Assembly (NCBI GenBank): GCA_027603065.1
Contig: JADGJP010000010.1
Location: 434,001 to 498,000 of the forward strand
Direction of reading: 5' to 3'
Source of the DNA: Geranomyces variabilis
Lineage: Eukaryota > Chytridiomycota > Chytridiomycetes > Spizellomycetales > Powellomycetaceae
DNA length: 64,000 nt
Shown: positions 34,818 through 47,315 of the stretch, one piece after another
How the letters are laid out: every line of letters begins with the position of its first letter
Position numbering within the stretch: position 1 is the first letter of the stretch
Notes under the pieces: model-generated
Told to the model about the DNA's origin: nothing
What the model saw: the letters and a program-made list of their open reading frames with translations, nothing else
The model's database searches: none
Made by a program: the position numbers and the translations under genes

Positions 34818-36395
34818 TCAATAGTTGAGCGCCCTCTTGATGCCCTTTACGCACCGAATCGCGCTGGGGACGTAAAACTTCTCAAAGATCAGTGGGAACG
34901 GGATATCCCAGCCAGCAACACGTTGCACGGGCGCCTCAAGTCGTAGGAAGCACCGCTCTTGAATGGTGGCCGCAATCTCAGCGCCAAACCCAGACGTGAC
35001 TGGTGCCTCATGCGCTATCACAAGCCGGCCGGTCTTGTTCACAGACTACACGAGATAAGCCAGGGCCGGTAAGCAAGCGCGATCAGCGTTAAACACGTTT
35101 GACAACAACGGCTGTGAAGATGCTACCTTCTCGATCGTCTCCACATCCCATGGAAGGACAGAGCGCAAGTCGATAAGTTCCACGGAAATGCCCGGGATCT
35201 CCTTTTCCAGCATTGCAATCGCCGTCTCGAGCACGTACAGCTGCGAACCCCATCCGACGACCGTGACGTCGTTGCCTTGCTTAAGCACTTCAGCTTTGCC
35301 CAGCGGAAGGGTGTAATCCCCTTCCGGGACTTGTTCAACTGTACCCGAAAGGCGTTAGCATGAAACCCGGATGTCAGCACTGCATAAATGTTTTTGCCGT
35401 TGATGCAAAGCATACCAGCTGCACGGTAGAGGATCTTGGGCTCCATGACAATGACGGGGTTTGGGTCCCGGATGGCCGCGAGAAGGAGACCTTTAGCCTG
35501 AATAGGCGACCTGGGCACGACCACTTTAATTCCAGGAGTGTGCGCAAAGTAGGCTTCAGGCGATTGCGAGTGATAATGGCCACCGTGGCCCACAGCCATG
35601 CAAGGCATCCGGATAGTTAGGCCGCCGCAATCAAATTGATTTCCCGAGCGGTATCGGTACTTGGCGGCTTCATTGACAATCTGGTCAAACGCAGGGAACA
35701 CATAGTCCGCGAACTGAATTTCGGCGATTGCGGTGTGGCCAACGGCGGCCATCCCAATTCCAAATCCAACCAACCCCTGCTCTGTCAACGGGGTGTTGAA
35801 CACTCGGCTTGCCCCTAGTCGTAAGCAAAAATTTCTCAGCATCTGCGGCACATGCTCAGATTTGCAAATGAGCGGTATACCGTATTTCTCCTGGAGACCC
35901 ATCGTGCAGCGAAACACTCCTCCAAACCCGACGTCCTCGCCAAATACCACTGTTTCGAAAAACCCCCGATCAGAAATTAGCCTTTAGCCCGCCGCGACTA
36001 CATTCGAGCTAATTGCCCTTTCCAGCGTCACCCTCGTACCCGCTTTGTCGTCCGTAGCAAGAGCAACGTCCATGGCCTCGTTTACCGCCTGGAATAGGTT
36101 CATTTTTTTCGTGGAAGCTAAGCTCCCGACGCGAAACGATTTAATACAAGTACTCAAGGTGCGACGCAAAGAGTCACAGCCGGCTAGACATACATGAAGC
36201 TAACGCCTTGAGCTCTGGGTTTTTGAAGACCTGGTCGGTGGTGTTGTTCATGAAAGCACTAGTGGCGACGCTGGGCATGAAGCCCTCCGCAGGCGGTGGC
36301 GTGCCAGGCGCCGATGCATAGGACCGGGCGCGGAGTGCAGAAGGACGCGCAGATAGCAGCGCTCGAAACAAGGGCGATGATTGGCGGGCGAACAT
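34818..36395 (-). CDS. BCKDHB: Branched-chain 2-oxoacid dehydrogenase E1 beta subunit
   Basis: Six exons: 36395-36194, 36117-36040, 35949-35881, 35814-35416, 35338-35127, 35045-34818; 395 residues. With the alpha subunit it forms the thiamine-dependent E1 that decarboxylates 2-oxoacids of Leu, Ile and Val in mitochondria. Diagnostic wording: [110 protein letters not shown] and a C-terminal transketolase domain ([19 protein letters not shown]). These match BCKDH rather than pyruvate dehydrogenase. The N-terminus is a mitochondrial presequence ([20 protein letters not shown]). One 66-bp intron (35880-35815) has no stop and is a multiple of three, but removing it restores [11 protein letters not shown]. 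Confidence 0.95.
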
Positions 36396-36592
36396 TGCTG
36401 TTTGGGTGGGTTAGAGGATGGGGCAACGGGAGGAAAGCCTGCCGCGGGCAACTCGACAACAAAAACAACGACAACACGCGCCAAAAAGTGTGGACAAATC
36501 CACGCGCCCGTGCCTTTGTTTAGCAGTCCGCCTGCCGTTTACAGCTGCTTGTCTGCTCTGATATTATCACTTTCTTGAGACAGGCTGGCAAT
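36396..36592. promoter_or_regulatory. Divergent promoter, BCKDHB / RICTOR
   Basis: 197 bp separate the two start codons. Contains both promoters; no distinct element recognised. Confidence 0.5.
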
Positions 36593-39500
36593 ATGGACCA
36601 GCTCTCTGCAGAAGAAATTGACCGGTTGCGAGCTGAAAAGCCCGTCATGGTATTGTCAGTAAACTTGCAATATTTTTAACCTGCAAACGGATTTTCTGAT
36701 TTATCCATATTGACTCACAGATGGCAAAAATTGTGGATCAATTAGGTGAGCCATTCACCCAGATTTATATGCTTTCTGAAGGATAACCCTCACATCCCAC
36801 CCTCTTATTCTCGTAGTTATCGAATTCAAGCTGAAAACTGGTAAACCGACAGTCCGAGCAATTTTGATAAGCTTCGCTGGCGTGCGTATTTGCTCAACCG
36901 CAAGCACTGCATCGCGCAGGCGCGGAAACGATGCTTCAGGTGTCGGAAAGCGGAGAGAAAGGTGGTACCATCAGCCGCGAGCAGGTTGAGGCCCAGTTGA
37001 CGGCAACGAAAAACAAAATTGCTGCTCTCCAGCAGCAGCTTGATCTTTACAAAAGCATACCGGAAACCTCTGGTATGGACGCCAATAGCAGTGATTGTCA
37101 AAATTGGTCACCGAAAACCTGAAATATGATAGCATTAGCCAGGGACCGCATGACTCAGCGACCATCGGATGATCTGGAGAGTCTTCGGCTGCGCCAAAAC
37201 CGGGGTCTTGGTGATGATTCTCGTCAAAACAGAGCAAGCACTACAAGCCTTGAAACCAAGTCCACCCTCGATTTGCTAAAAGGTGTGACCAAGTACTGTA
37301 TGCAACCCATAGAGCGAGAAAAACTTAAGCTGAAATTTTGAAGGACTCAGTCCAGAAATGGCACAGCAGTTGCTGCAGCGTATTTCAAACTGTAACGATC
37401 ACCCGACGAGTCGTTCAGACGCGCTGACCACTCTGATGAAGCTCGTTACTTGCGTATCGGACATTCGCGATTACGCTTCCGCCGAGCAAATTGTTCGAAG
37501 GTGCGCCAGATATGATTCGCTGCGCTCCGCCGTCAACCAGGGTCATTCACGCGAGTTTGTTTTGTAGCTTGCGCTCATGTCTGGTGTACCAGTCAAAGGA
37601 TTTGAGAACTCATGCATTTCGGGTACTCCGACTAGTCGCCACGGATATCGAATGGTTAGAAGCCTTTGTAGATGCGCACATTGATATCTTCGTGATGAGG
37701 CAAGGCTTAGCTATGTACGGGACCATGTAATGTTGCAATTGGCTCACAGGCAATCGTTTCAGAGCTTTGACGCGTGATCAAAGATATGAAGCGGAACGGG
37801 AACAGGCCTTGAAGCTCATTCGGCAGTTCCTTGACATTCCCGGGGGAGCCGAGGTCCTTCCGCAAAATCTTGCGCGCATTACAGTAGCAGTTGCAGAGCA
37901 AGTGGATGACCGGTTGCGGAACATTTGCCTCGAAACCTTATGTGAACTTGGTACGTAGACCTTGAAGAACGCCAATGCGGCTGCCAAACACTTCGCTCAT
38001 TTAGACATGGTAGCCATCAGGAATATGCCGCTGCTTACGTTCGCAGGGGGCACGGGGATCATATTCGGCGCGTTGTTAGATGGTCCGCGCGAGCTGATCG
38101 AGTCGTTGGTACGGACAGTGCTGTTTATGCTTGATTCTCAGGAGACTCGCAGTTATCTGCGCCCGGCCGTCGAATTGGAGGTACGACTCATCCGCAAAAC
38201 AGTGCAAATACCTCAACGTTGCGCTCAACATCTAGTCCGATAGATGATCATGTCGCACTTTACCGATGCATATAGTAGAGGCCCTGCAAATGAGGAGAAA
38301 CTCACTGCATGTGCAAGGGCAGTGACTTTGCTTTTCAAGTCGTGGACAGGTGAGGTGCATTTTTGCTCTGTGGTTCGGAAAATTGTGGATGTTTTTGCTA
38401 AACTATCCCGATTAGGTCTTATTTATTTGTGTTTGGACAATAAACGCGCCATTAGATCAATAGTGGAATCTCTGCGGCTGCCATATGATGAGAACAGGGT
38501 GCGTCGTTCCGCCCTCATACTAGCCCTGAGTATAATTTGTTTTTCACTGAAGCTCATTTTCCAGAAAATATTGCTGGAAATGCTATTCGAGATTTTTCAA
38601 ATCGACGTTCCTAAATGGTATCCTGACTTTCTCTCTGCTCGAAGTCGCTTCGGTATATTCTCAGATTGATCGTGGATTGTGAGTGCATCTTGAGCAAAAA
38701 TTCTAACGCCGAGATCTTTAGGTAATCAGTACCCACTGCACGAAGATCTTCTACCTCAGGTCTCCGACTTCACAAGCATCGGGTGTGACGGAAAGAATTT
38801 GGTGGATCATTATTTGAGCATTGTTCTCGTCATCCTCATTGACGTTGGACTACTTGAGGTGCGTCAGCCACGGGCCGCCGCACATCGCAGCACTCTCGGC
38901 CAGCCGTGTCTAATGGCGTGATTTCAAAAGGTCTTGGTTGAGCTTCTATCGCACGAGAACAAATATATCACTACGCGTGTAACCATTCTAGTCGGTGAAA
39001 TGATCGAATTATGCAACCGGTTACTGCCCGTCGCATACGGCACGCGCATTCAGGTAGGCTGGCTACCGAGGAAGAATGAAACGGGTCGCTTTGGTTGGCA
39101 ATGTTAATGATTCGTACCCATATTTAGTCCCTTCCGACGCTTTTTAAAATCGCATCTGACTTCCACGACGAGCTACGCCGACATCAAGGCACATTGGCGT
39201 TAACTTACATCGACGGCTTGCACAAAAGCAAAGAGCGGATGCAGGCACTTTCAGGAGGGGCAGGCTCGGCGAGGTGTGTTTTCAGTTTATCAAGCTTGCG
39301 ATACAGACCTACGGCATTTGAATCGGCTTAATCTTGCATGCTACACCACCTAATTTACAGTAGCCGCCGGTGGACCAAGAATCATAATAGGCTTGGACGA
39401 TCACGCCAAGTCGAGAGCGTTAAAATTCGCATGGGTATCCAGATTGATGATGTACATTTCAAGATAATGCTCGCCGATCTGGAGGTAAATGAATTTGGTG

Positions 39501-42500
39501 CCCTGTAGCTGGCATGGTCTTCTTTTCGACTTTAATCATGCTGGATTCTCAACGCTGGCTACTTTCAAGAAAGTTTTGGGATCAAAGGAGTACACAAAGT
39601 GGAATTGGGACACCATCATCGAGCTGATTCAGGGCCCACTTCTGAACCCAAAGCGGTTCGACGAAGCCATCAAAAGTACCAAAGTCGTGAAGCGAATCAT
39701 TTCTTTTTTCCGACCTTTGAACTATCAATTTTCCAATGTCAAGCGTAACAAGGTTTGATCGGGGTTTCCTGCAGCAATCTTCGACGACGCTGTGCTAAAC
39801 CGATTTTGCTAACTTTCCTTCCGTTGCAGAACAGTGCAAAATATATTCGGACTGGCTGCGAGCTGATGAAGACACTATTAGCAACGTCGGACGGCATCCG
39901 TTACTTATCTGACAACAAGTTGCTCGGAGAAATTGCGGAATGTTTCGCACAGCTAGACCCTGTGGGTTTTGGTCACCAGTTGCGGTTTTCTTTTTGGCTG
40001 TCGGAAAATTGACATGTTTGGTTTTGATCCAGGCGGCTACTCAGACCAATGAGATCGTGTTTTCAAAAGAACGGATGGAAACGACCCTGACTGGTGAATA
40101 CTTCACGTTCCTCGGCATATTGACTGCATCTCCAGAAGGCACACGGTATGACAGCAAGCATAGCTCCGAGATAGGGGTTTACTTTGAGAGGCGTGTTCAG
40201 CGTCAATCTCAATGCGCCCGACATTTTGATATCAGGCTCCTTGAAAAGTTCCGGATGTTCAGTCTGTTTTATCGATTGACTGAACTACGCAGTCGTGACG
40301 ATCTCGTGAAAGCCATGATTTTATGCATGGACTACTCGAGGTGCGTGCAGTGAGGGGACAGCCCGAATGTACTCGCCCTCTGCCTTGCACCAAAGCGGAT
40401 TTCCGTTTTCTTGCAGGGATAACCACCCTCGGGTGTTGTTGTCCAAAGTCATGACCTCTGGGTACAAGGTATTATGAAGCGCGCGCATAGTCAGACAACA
40501 TCATTTGGAAGGTCAGAGACAAGAAAATCGCTCAAACCTTCAGCGATTTCGTGCCTTCATCACAGCATGTCCGCTTAGCGTCCACCGATCATCTGCGCAC
40601 CCTGCTCGAAATGGGAGTTTCCGAATTTCACGAGTGGGGGATCCAGCTTTTGGTTACTCAGGTAAGGAAGAGAGCGACAGAGCAGCAGCGGTCCGCTAAG
40701 CCTTTCCTTCATTTCATTGACTGTCAGCAATCGCCTCCTCGTCCTTTTATCTTAGCTTTACGACCCTTCGATCGAGGTCTGCGAGCGCGCCGTGCGGGTT
40801 CTTGATCGTGCGTGCAACGATCGGCGCAATCTCGAATCGGTTGTAAACATGCGTCCGAGTTTGGACCATCTTGGGGAAGCTGGGAATCCCTTGCTGCTGC
40901 GGTAAATGGCCGAGAAAGGATTCCAAGACGCTAGCAATCAGGGTGCGCGCGCGCGGCCCCGGAGACCTGTTTCTGATGAACATGCATGACATTTTGGTAG
41001 CTTCCTCTCGACTTCGGTGGGGTTTGACTATCTGGACCAACTCAATTATGTTGAGCGGGAGATGGATTACTGGTTTGAGGTAAGATGTCCCTTCGTTGGT
41101 GGGAAAATCGCATAGTTTCCATTGTATGTTGATAACGTTTGGCGTGAAAACTTGAAGCAAGGGAACGATCACTATGTGATTGGTCTGGAACTTTCTCTTG
41201 CGCGAGCGCTATCTCCTCAAACCGCCAACCCGCTGGTAGAGCTCGCCCGGGATTTACATGGACCGACCACGGACGAGGTCGATCTAAGGTACGTTGAGAG
41301 AGCGCCGGACCTATATCGCTCCGTTCCATATCCTCCAACGATGCACTGTTTTGACTTTCAAGCGAACTAATTTCTCGATTTTTATCCTGACGTTTCTCAC
41401 TTCCGCCAGTCGAGACCAGAACGGTGTTGCACCACCGCATTTCTATGGCGAGCTCGCCCGCACGCAGGAGGGCACCGAGCTTTTACGCTCAAAAGGTCAC
41501 TTTTCCGATTTCACCAGCCTTATTCGCAGACGACGCCAAAATGGTTGGGCGGGCGTCCAGCCGGCCGACGTGCTACATTTAAAGGGCGTGCTGTGGGCGG
41601 TCGGCAACATTGGCGCCGTGCCCACTGGTTTGCCCTTCTTATTGGAAGAAGACTTGATTCAGGATATCGTCGAATTGGCAAGGTCGTGCCCTTACATTAC
41701 TTTAAAAGGGTACATGCATTTCGCAACCGGGAATGTGCAGACCGGGTTCTTCGCTCTAACCAAATTTGATTCCATTGGCTTCTTTCTCAGCACGTGCTAC
41801 TATGTTCTCGGTCTCATCTCGAAAACGGCACAAGGTGTGGAGATCTTGGACGATTTGGGGTGGGAAACGGTTCTTCCGCCGGGAAGCAGCGCCGGGGCTG
41901 GGAAACTGGAAGGGCTCTGCATCCCGAAGGACTCAGCTTCCTTCTTAAAGGTGAGCTTTGTTCGCTTGTTTCCTTATAGTCCTAACTCAGAAGTCAGGCC
42001 TTCTGAACCAGTGGTGGGCTCGTCACATCCTAGATGCCGCTCTGGACTTATAAGGGTTCGTGGCCCGAGTACACCGTGGAGCCGCTTTCCGTACCCTCGC
42101 CGGTGACATCCCGCCCGGGCAACACTGCGGCTTGGGATCATGGTGACAATGATGATGATGATGAGACTGCCAGCGCCGACAGCGATGTTGCTGCTATGGC
42201 GGCTGATCGAGAAGAAGCAGAGGCGGATATTCTCAAGTGTATCAGCAACATGAGCAACCATATTCTTGCCAACGCGGCGTCTAAGGCGCTTTCGAAGTAT
42301 GACTGGAGATGGCAGAAGGAATTACGGGACTTGTATCGTCTTTGCTTGCTGCTAGACGAGCAAATCGAAGAAAAACAATCCCAATCCCTAATCTCCTTTC
42401 TTCTTCATTCGCCCACTCACCAGATTTCGTACAGAAGCACCGCATCTGTTCACCTCCGCACCTCTCTACCTTGTCGTCCTGCACATGCTCGCAGTCTACC

Positions 42501-42898
42501 ATTTCCGCCTCACCGCGCGCCGTTTCATTCACGAGCTATTTGACAAGGTTATCTGGGACAGTGACGCAATCGCTGCGCTCGACGCACTGCCGCCCATGAC
42601 GGTGCTCGAACCGGACGTCGCGGCGCTGCATTACCAGCAGGAAACGGATCGGCGGAAACGCGAGGACGATGATGAGGATGATGATGTGGTGGAGCGCGGC
42701 ATAGCGCGAAAGAAGAGAGAGGAAGAGTGTAACGGTGGTGCCAGTGGTGAGGAGAGGAAAGATTATGACCATTTGCCGCTGCGAGTGGCGACCACAACAA
42801 TGGCAGCGGCGGCGGCTTCAGGGGAAATCCGGACGCATGTGCATGCGCCGTTTGAACTGAAGCCTAGAGTGGTTGTGAGTGGGTTTCATGCGGCGTGA
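36593..42898 (+). CDS. RICTOR: Rictor/Avo3-type subunit of TOR complex 2
   Basis: Twenty-nine exons (first 36593-36649, last 42424-42898), 1,381 residues, close to fungal Ste20/Avo3. Rictor is the core scaffold of TORC2, which controls AGC kinases, actin and membrane lipids. Seen: HR1-like start (VIEFKLKTGAETMLQV), Rictor N-terminal ARM region (THAFRVLRLVATDIEWLEAF; LTRDQRYEAEREQALKLIRQ), middle region (RMGIQIDDVHFKIMLADLE; WNWDTIIELIQGPLLNPKRF; GEYFTFLGILTASPEGTRLL), and C-terminal domains (HLRTLLEMGVSEFHEWGIQL; LHLKGVLWAVGNIGAVPTGL; TCYYVLGLISKTAQGVEIL; ISNMSNHILANAASKALSK). Exons are as small as 24-25 nt. Introns are GT-AG except one, 37700-37762, best read as GC-AG. Further exons include 37568-37699, 37763-37950, 39570-39752, 41410-41709, 41791-41950 and 42034-42296. 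An acidic low-complexity C-terminus follows. Confidence 0.92.
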
Positions 42899-43178
42899 TC
42901 TTGCTTCTTTGTATGTGTATTCGGTCTCATCGATACCCAAATATGATGTGCACCAACAATTATGCGACCATTATTTCCCCACATCGAGGAAGGCTTTTTA
43001 TTACACGAGGCTTTATATTATTTGATTGTGTTGAAAAGCAAAGAACAAAAAGATAGTTTCAAGTTCAGCTAACCGCAAATACCAATTATGCGAATCAACG
43101 GTTCCTCTCGTATTAAGTTGAATTATTATTGCGATAACACTTCATCAGTAGGGTAAAACCAACCTGTCTCACGACGGT

Positions 43179-43242
43179 CTAACCCAGCTCACGCTCCCTA
43201 TTGGCGGGTGAACAATCCAACACTTTGAGAATTCTGCTTCTA

Positions 43243-43279
<37 letters not shown>

Positions 43280-43844
43280 AACGTCGTTGCCGCCGCCGCC
43301 GTTGCCGCCGTCGCAGCCGCCGCGGCCACCGCTGCCAGGTGCATTTCGGTAAGTCTTTCTTTTTTTTTGCGGGCTGGTTGGTGTTGGGGGGGGCGGAGAA
43401 GGCGCGTGGGGAGAGGTCGGTGCGGTACGTTGTGGTTTTGGCGGCGACGGCCGGTGGCACCTCGTTGTCAAACGCAATTGACTGCTGCTGTTGTTGCTGC
43501 TCTTGTGCCAAGTGCGGAGGTAGGTTTGCGGCGTAGGCAGCATTGTTTCCGCCGCCAGCAAGGCTGGAGGCGAGAGGGTTATTGAGCGCATGAAGCGGGG
43601 CATTCGGCACCTGAGGAAGCGTCTGGTAAAGGTACGGCTGCTGTTGCTGCGGTTGGTGCTGTTGCTCTTGCACTTGCTGTTGCTGCTCTTGGTGTTGCTG
43701 CTGCTGCTGGCCGGGGGCGGCGCCGGTGGCAGCAGCAGCGGTGGCGGCGACAGCGCTGGCAGCAGCAGCGGCAACAGCGGCAACAGCGGTAGCAGCGGTG
43801 GCGGCGGCGGTCTCGCACTCGATGATAATGGTGACCTTGAACAT
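43179..43844 (-). CDS. Q/A-rich open frame, hypothetical
   Basis: A 221-codon frame starts at an ATG in good context (tcgacaATGt) just downstream of a (CT)n tract that would lie in its 5' leader. It reads MFKVTIIIECET, then an Ala/Thr-rich stretch, Gln-rich runs (HQEQQQQVQEQQHQPQQQQ), a Pro/Asn part (YLYQTLPQVPNAPLHALNNP) and an Arg-rich end. No domain is recognised. The Arg-rich tail reads like an out-of-frame Ala repeat, so a splice or stop before it is possible. It may be a real low-complexity protein or the first exon of one. Confidence 0.35.
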
Positions 43845-43848
43845 TGTC

Positions 43849-43879
<31 letters not shown>

Positions 43880-46800
43880 CGGGGGGAGAGAGCGAGCGAG
43901 CGAGGTCTCGAGCGAGATGAGGAAAGAGGAGCGGGGAGGCTCGAGAGCAGCCGTCTTTTATAGGGCGGCTGCTTGGCAGTGCTGGCAGTGCTTGGCCGAG
44001 CCTGACAAATGCAGTGAAGAGATGGGAAAGGGAGATAAGGTAATGTTCTGGGCTGTTCTTGGCAGATTAATCTTCCCTCCCCTCAACCGTGGATACAAAG
44101 GGTAGATAGACCCAAGGGGAAACGCGCTTCCACCTCCCATGTGCCCTTCGTGTCCGTTGAGCCCAGAACATTCTCGGCATGCAGCATGACCGTTTTCTTT
44201 GCCGAGATTGATCAGGGTCGCTCTGCGAGCACTGCCAGCACAGCCAGCAGCCAGCCAGCAGCCAGCCAGCACTAAGCAAGAAAACAGCAATGCGCAGCAG
44301 CTATCGAATATTCCCACGTCCGTACTAACATCCCTTGCCGAGCATGCTGACCCGACAGGACGCTCGGCATGACTGACCCGAAAGGGCGCTCGGCATGACC
44401 CTGTCGGGATGCTGGGCAAGGCTCGTTTTGGGAGTTGTATGCACGCGTGGGAATATCCGGGAGCTGCTGGCTGGAAAGGCTCCACTGGGACCTTTTTTTG
44501 GTTTCTTTGGGGTCACCGTGGCAAGCCAAAATAGAACGACTCTCTCTTATTCTGTTACTCTAATTGCGCGAGAGGAGGAAGAAAAAGGAGAGGAGAGATT
44601 GCAATGGCCCAAAAAAAAAAAAAAAAAAAAAAATAATAATAATAATAATGCAATGGCCCAAAAAAAAAAAAATAATAATAATAATAATAATAATAATAAG
44701 AGGCGGGGGGGTGGGGGAAATCCAGTGCTATATACTGCGTCCTTCACCCGCCGTTTGAGAAGCACTAGAACCAGTTTTTTTTAACTCTCTGTCTTTTCCT
44801 AAAACAGTTTTTCGGGTGTGCGGTGCATTCATCTTCTGCAGCAGCAAATTCAGTTTTCGCGGTGAACGACGCGTTGGTGCGTAGTGACTCGATGTGAGAT
44901 GGACTTAAGGCGTGACTGGTGCACAATTTCGGGGCCATGATCAACTTGGGTTCCCTACTCCCGCGATATCTGCAACCCGCGCAGCTCGAACGTTTGGTCC
45001 AGAATTCAAAATAAAAGCGGTATCCGAAAAAAAAAGACACATGGCGGTGCGGTGCGGTGCGTCTCGGCCGTAACGACGGAGGTGCCCGGCGGTCAAGCCC
45101 TTCGTCCGCTGTCCGCGGCGAGGCGCTCCATGGTCTGTCGTTATCCACTTTACTCGTTTCCCCGTCCCACTTCTTTTTCTCTTCGAAAATGCTCGGGTTT
45201 TCGAGCATTTAGGTACGGTGCATCGTTCCCGACGGCGGCGGCGGCATGGTGAGGGCGGCGCGATGCGAGGAGGAGCAGACACGAATAAAGAGGCGGCTTT
45301 GGCGGACTCTCTGGCGTCGGCGCGGTGGTAGTTGTGGACGGTTCACTGATGGTAGTGCCAGCGAATGTGCGCTTGCAGGATAGCCTCCGTTGCGGCTGGT
45401 GCGTGTGCTCACGCGAGCGGTATGAACTGCGTGCCGTTTGCTCCTGCCATTGGCTGCTGGACTCGCGGTCCTACCTCCCAGCCTAAACCATCGTGCCTGC
45501 TCCGGTCGGATTCCACGCGCCGGAAAGCTGTTCAACTTTTAGCACCCGTGTGCAAAAAGGAGCACACCGTCTCTGTTTGTGCGAGGTGCTCGACGATGCG
45601 TTCGTATGCTTGCTGGTGTTGCGGGCCCGAGCGCAATGCGACCGATCAGGGCCGCATGACTGCCGCCACTGTAGCATTGCTTGTGAGGCTTGTTGCCGTT
45701 ACTATCACTGTGAACTTTGCTGCTGTTGCTGAGGCAAGGGCCGATCGCTTACTGTGGTAGGAAATGCGTATGCGAGGAAATGGTATAGAGGTCATGGCTA
45801 CTAGGAAGCAATTGGTGAGGGTCAGTCTCGCTGGCGCCATTGTCACATTGCCGCTTCAGCTCATACCTCTGCGCTTGCAACTGCGGCGCCTGAAAAGGCA
45901 AGGTTACCGGGCATTGTCAAGTGACTGGTGCCTCACGTTGTTTTCCAGATCATGGGTAAGTTACGGCGGTTCGCTACGTCTTCTGCTTTGGCTTCCCTTT
46001 GTGCCGGACCTCGGCGCTAGGGTTATTGTAAGCGGAAGTCTGCAAGGGCGGCGTCTTGCCGATTTGAAAGAGTGACTGTGCATGCCGCGCAACAGTCGCC
46101 TTGGTGGTCCTCGCTGTCGACGGCGGCGGTGTGGATCAAAGCAAAGCCCTGACGTCGTGGTTATAGGTTGCGACGTTAGATTCAGCAGTGGTGTGAGCCT
46201 TTTATCAGTCGTGAACCCTTTACCTGCACATCGCGGCTCTAGGCAGCCTCAGCGTTTACAATCACCAACCAGCTCTTTCCCCAATGCGACTCCTGTCCGC
46301 CGCCACGCGCGCCGTGCCTGGCCCGCTCGTCACGCTTTGACTTCTTCTTCGGTTTTTCGGGCGGTGAGTGCGGACGTTATTGAATGTTATATGGATTGAC
46401 GACGGCGGTAATGCGACGCGCAAGCCAGAGCATGGGTACCCGCTGGCGCTAAAGTAACGTGCGACTGCTAAAAGAAAGAGATGCGGGTACAGGTTGGCGA
46501 ATGTTCACTGAATGAAAGACGGCGGTGACGCGGCGCCTAAGTACCTCCACCAATGTGATCATATTGTGCTGTTGCCATAAAAGCTTTTGCCGCCGGGCTG
46601 CCGTCCAGAGGAATCGGTACTGGTTGGGCCAGCGAAAACTGCATCGGTCGAGCTTGTCCTCTGGTCGACCAATAGGACGGAGACAAAAGGGAGAGAGAGA
46701 GAGAGGAGGAAGTCAGCTCCATGCTGTGTGGCGACGAAAGCGAGGACGGCCAGGGAGGTCTCAGAACGTGTGTGCTCTTAAGCTTGCTCGCCCGAGGTAC

Positions 46801-47315
46801 ATTCCCACGCACCGATGCGGACCCACCGTTGATACAGGATGCACTGACAGATGTATAGATGTCCAATTTCAGAGTCTGCCTTGTCGCTCCTTGGCTGCGC
46901 TCTGGACGTGCGTAAATTCGAAGGTGTTTCCGACAGCCAGCACTGCTGCTTGGCGGGGTGGTCGCTGGGCGTCAAAAGTTAGTTAAATGAATGTGTGACA
47001 CATTCGAGGGTGACACGAAGCTGCGCCCCACGCCGCTGCGTCCGTCCGTCCGTCCGTCCGTCTGAAACCTGCACCTCACAGCGGCCGCCCCCCCGCCCGT
47101 CTACTTGCCTTGCCTTGCCTGACCCCCCCGCAACTCAACAATCTCCCCCCCAAATCTCCAGTTGGCCCACCGTGGCGGACCACTACTTTGCCTCCCAGCC
47201 ATCCCACTCCTCTCCATCCGACGGCAACCAACGTCGTCCGTACTGGCAACCGCTCGCGCCGCCCGCAACTCCCGACTCACCTGCCTTTGCGCCGCTGCCA
47301 CACAGAGACAGTGGC
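43845..47315. other. Gene-poor region with simple repeats
   Basis: About 3.5 kb. Contains (GA)n at 43852-43876, CAGC-type repeats at about 44228-44273, a 26-bp imperfect repeat at 44339-44408, poly-A/(AAT)n tracts at 44601-44699, a short GA run near 46695, and (CCGT)n at about 47039-47062. Overlapping open frames at 44765-46400 exist on both strands but none has family resemblance or splice support. The right end holds the promoter and leader of the flippase gene. Confidence 0.5.
44601..44699. repeat. Duplicated poly-A plus (AAT)n microsatellite
   Basis: The sequence GCAATGGCCC followed by an A-run and (AAT)n occurs twice in tandem, at 44601 (about 23 A, then about 5 AAT) and 44650 (about 13 A, then about 9 AAT). 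Confidence 0.9.

Noticed and set aside
44765-46400. Many overlapping open frames upstream of the flippase
   Set aside because: None has a recognisable domain, signal peptide or splice-compatible partners; composition looks like GC-rich non-coding DNA.
46995-47315. N-terminal extension of the flippase
   Set aside because: The frame is open but lacks an ATG; no upstream exon with a start was found.
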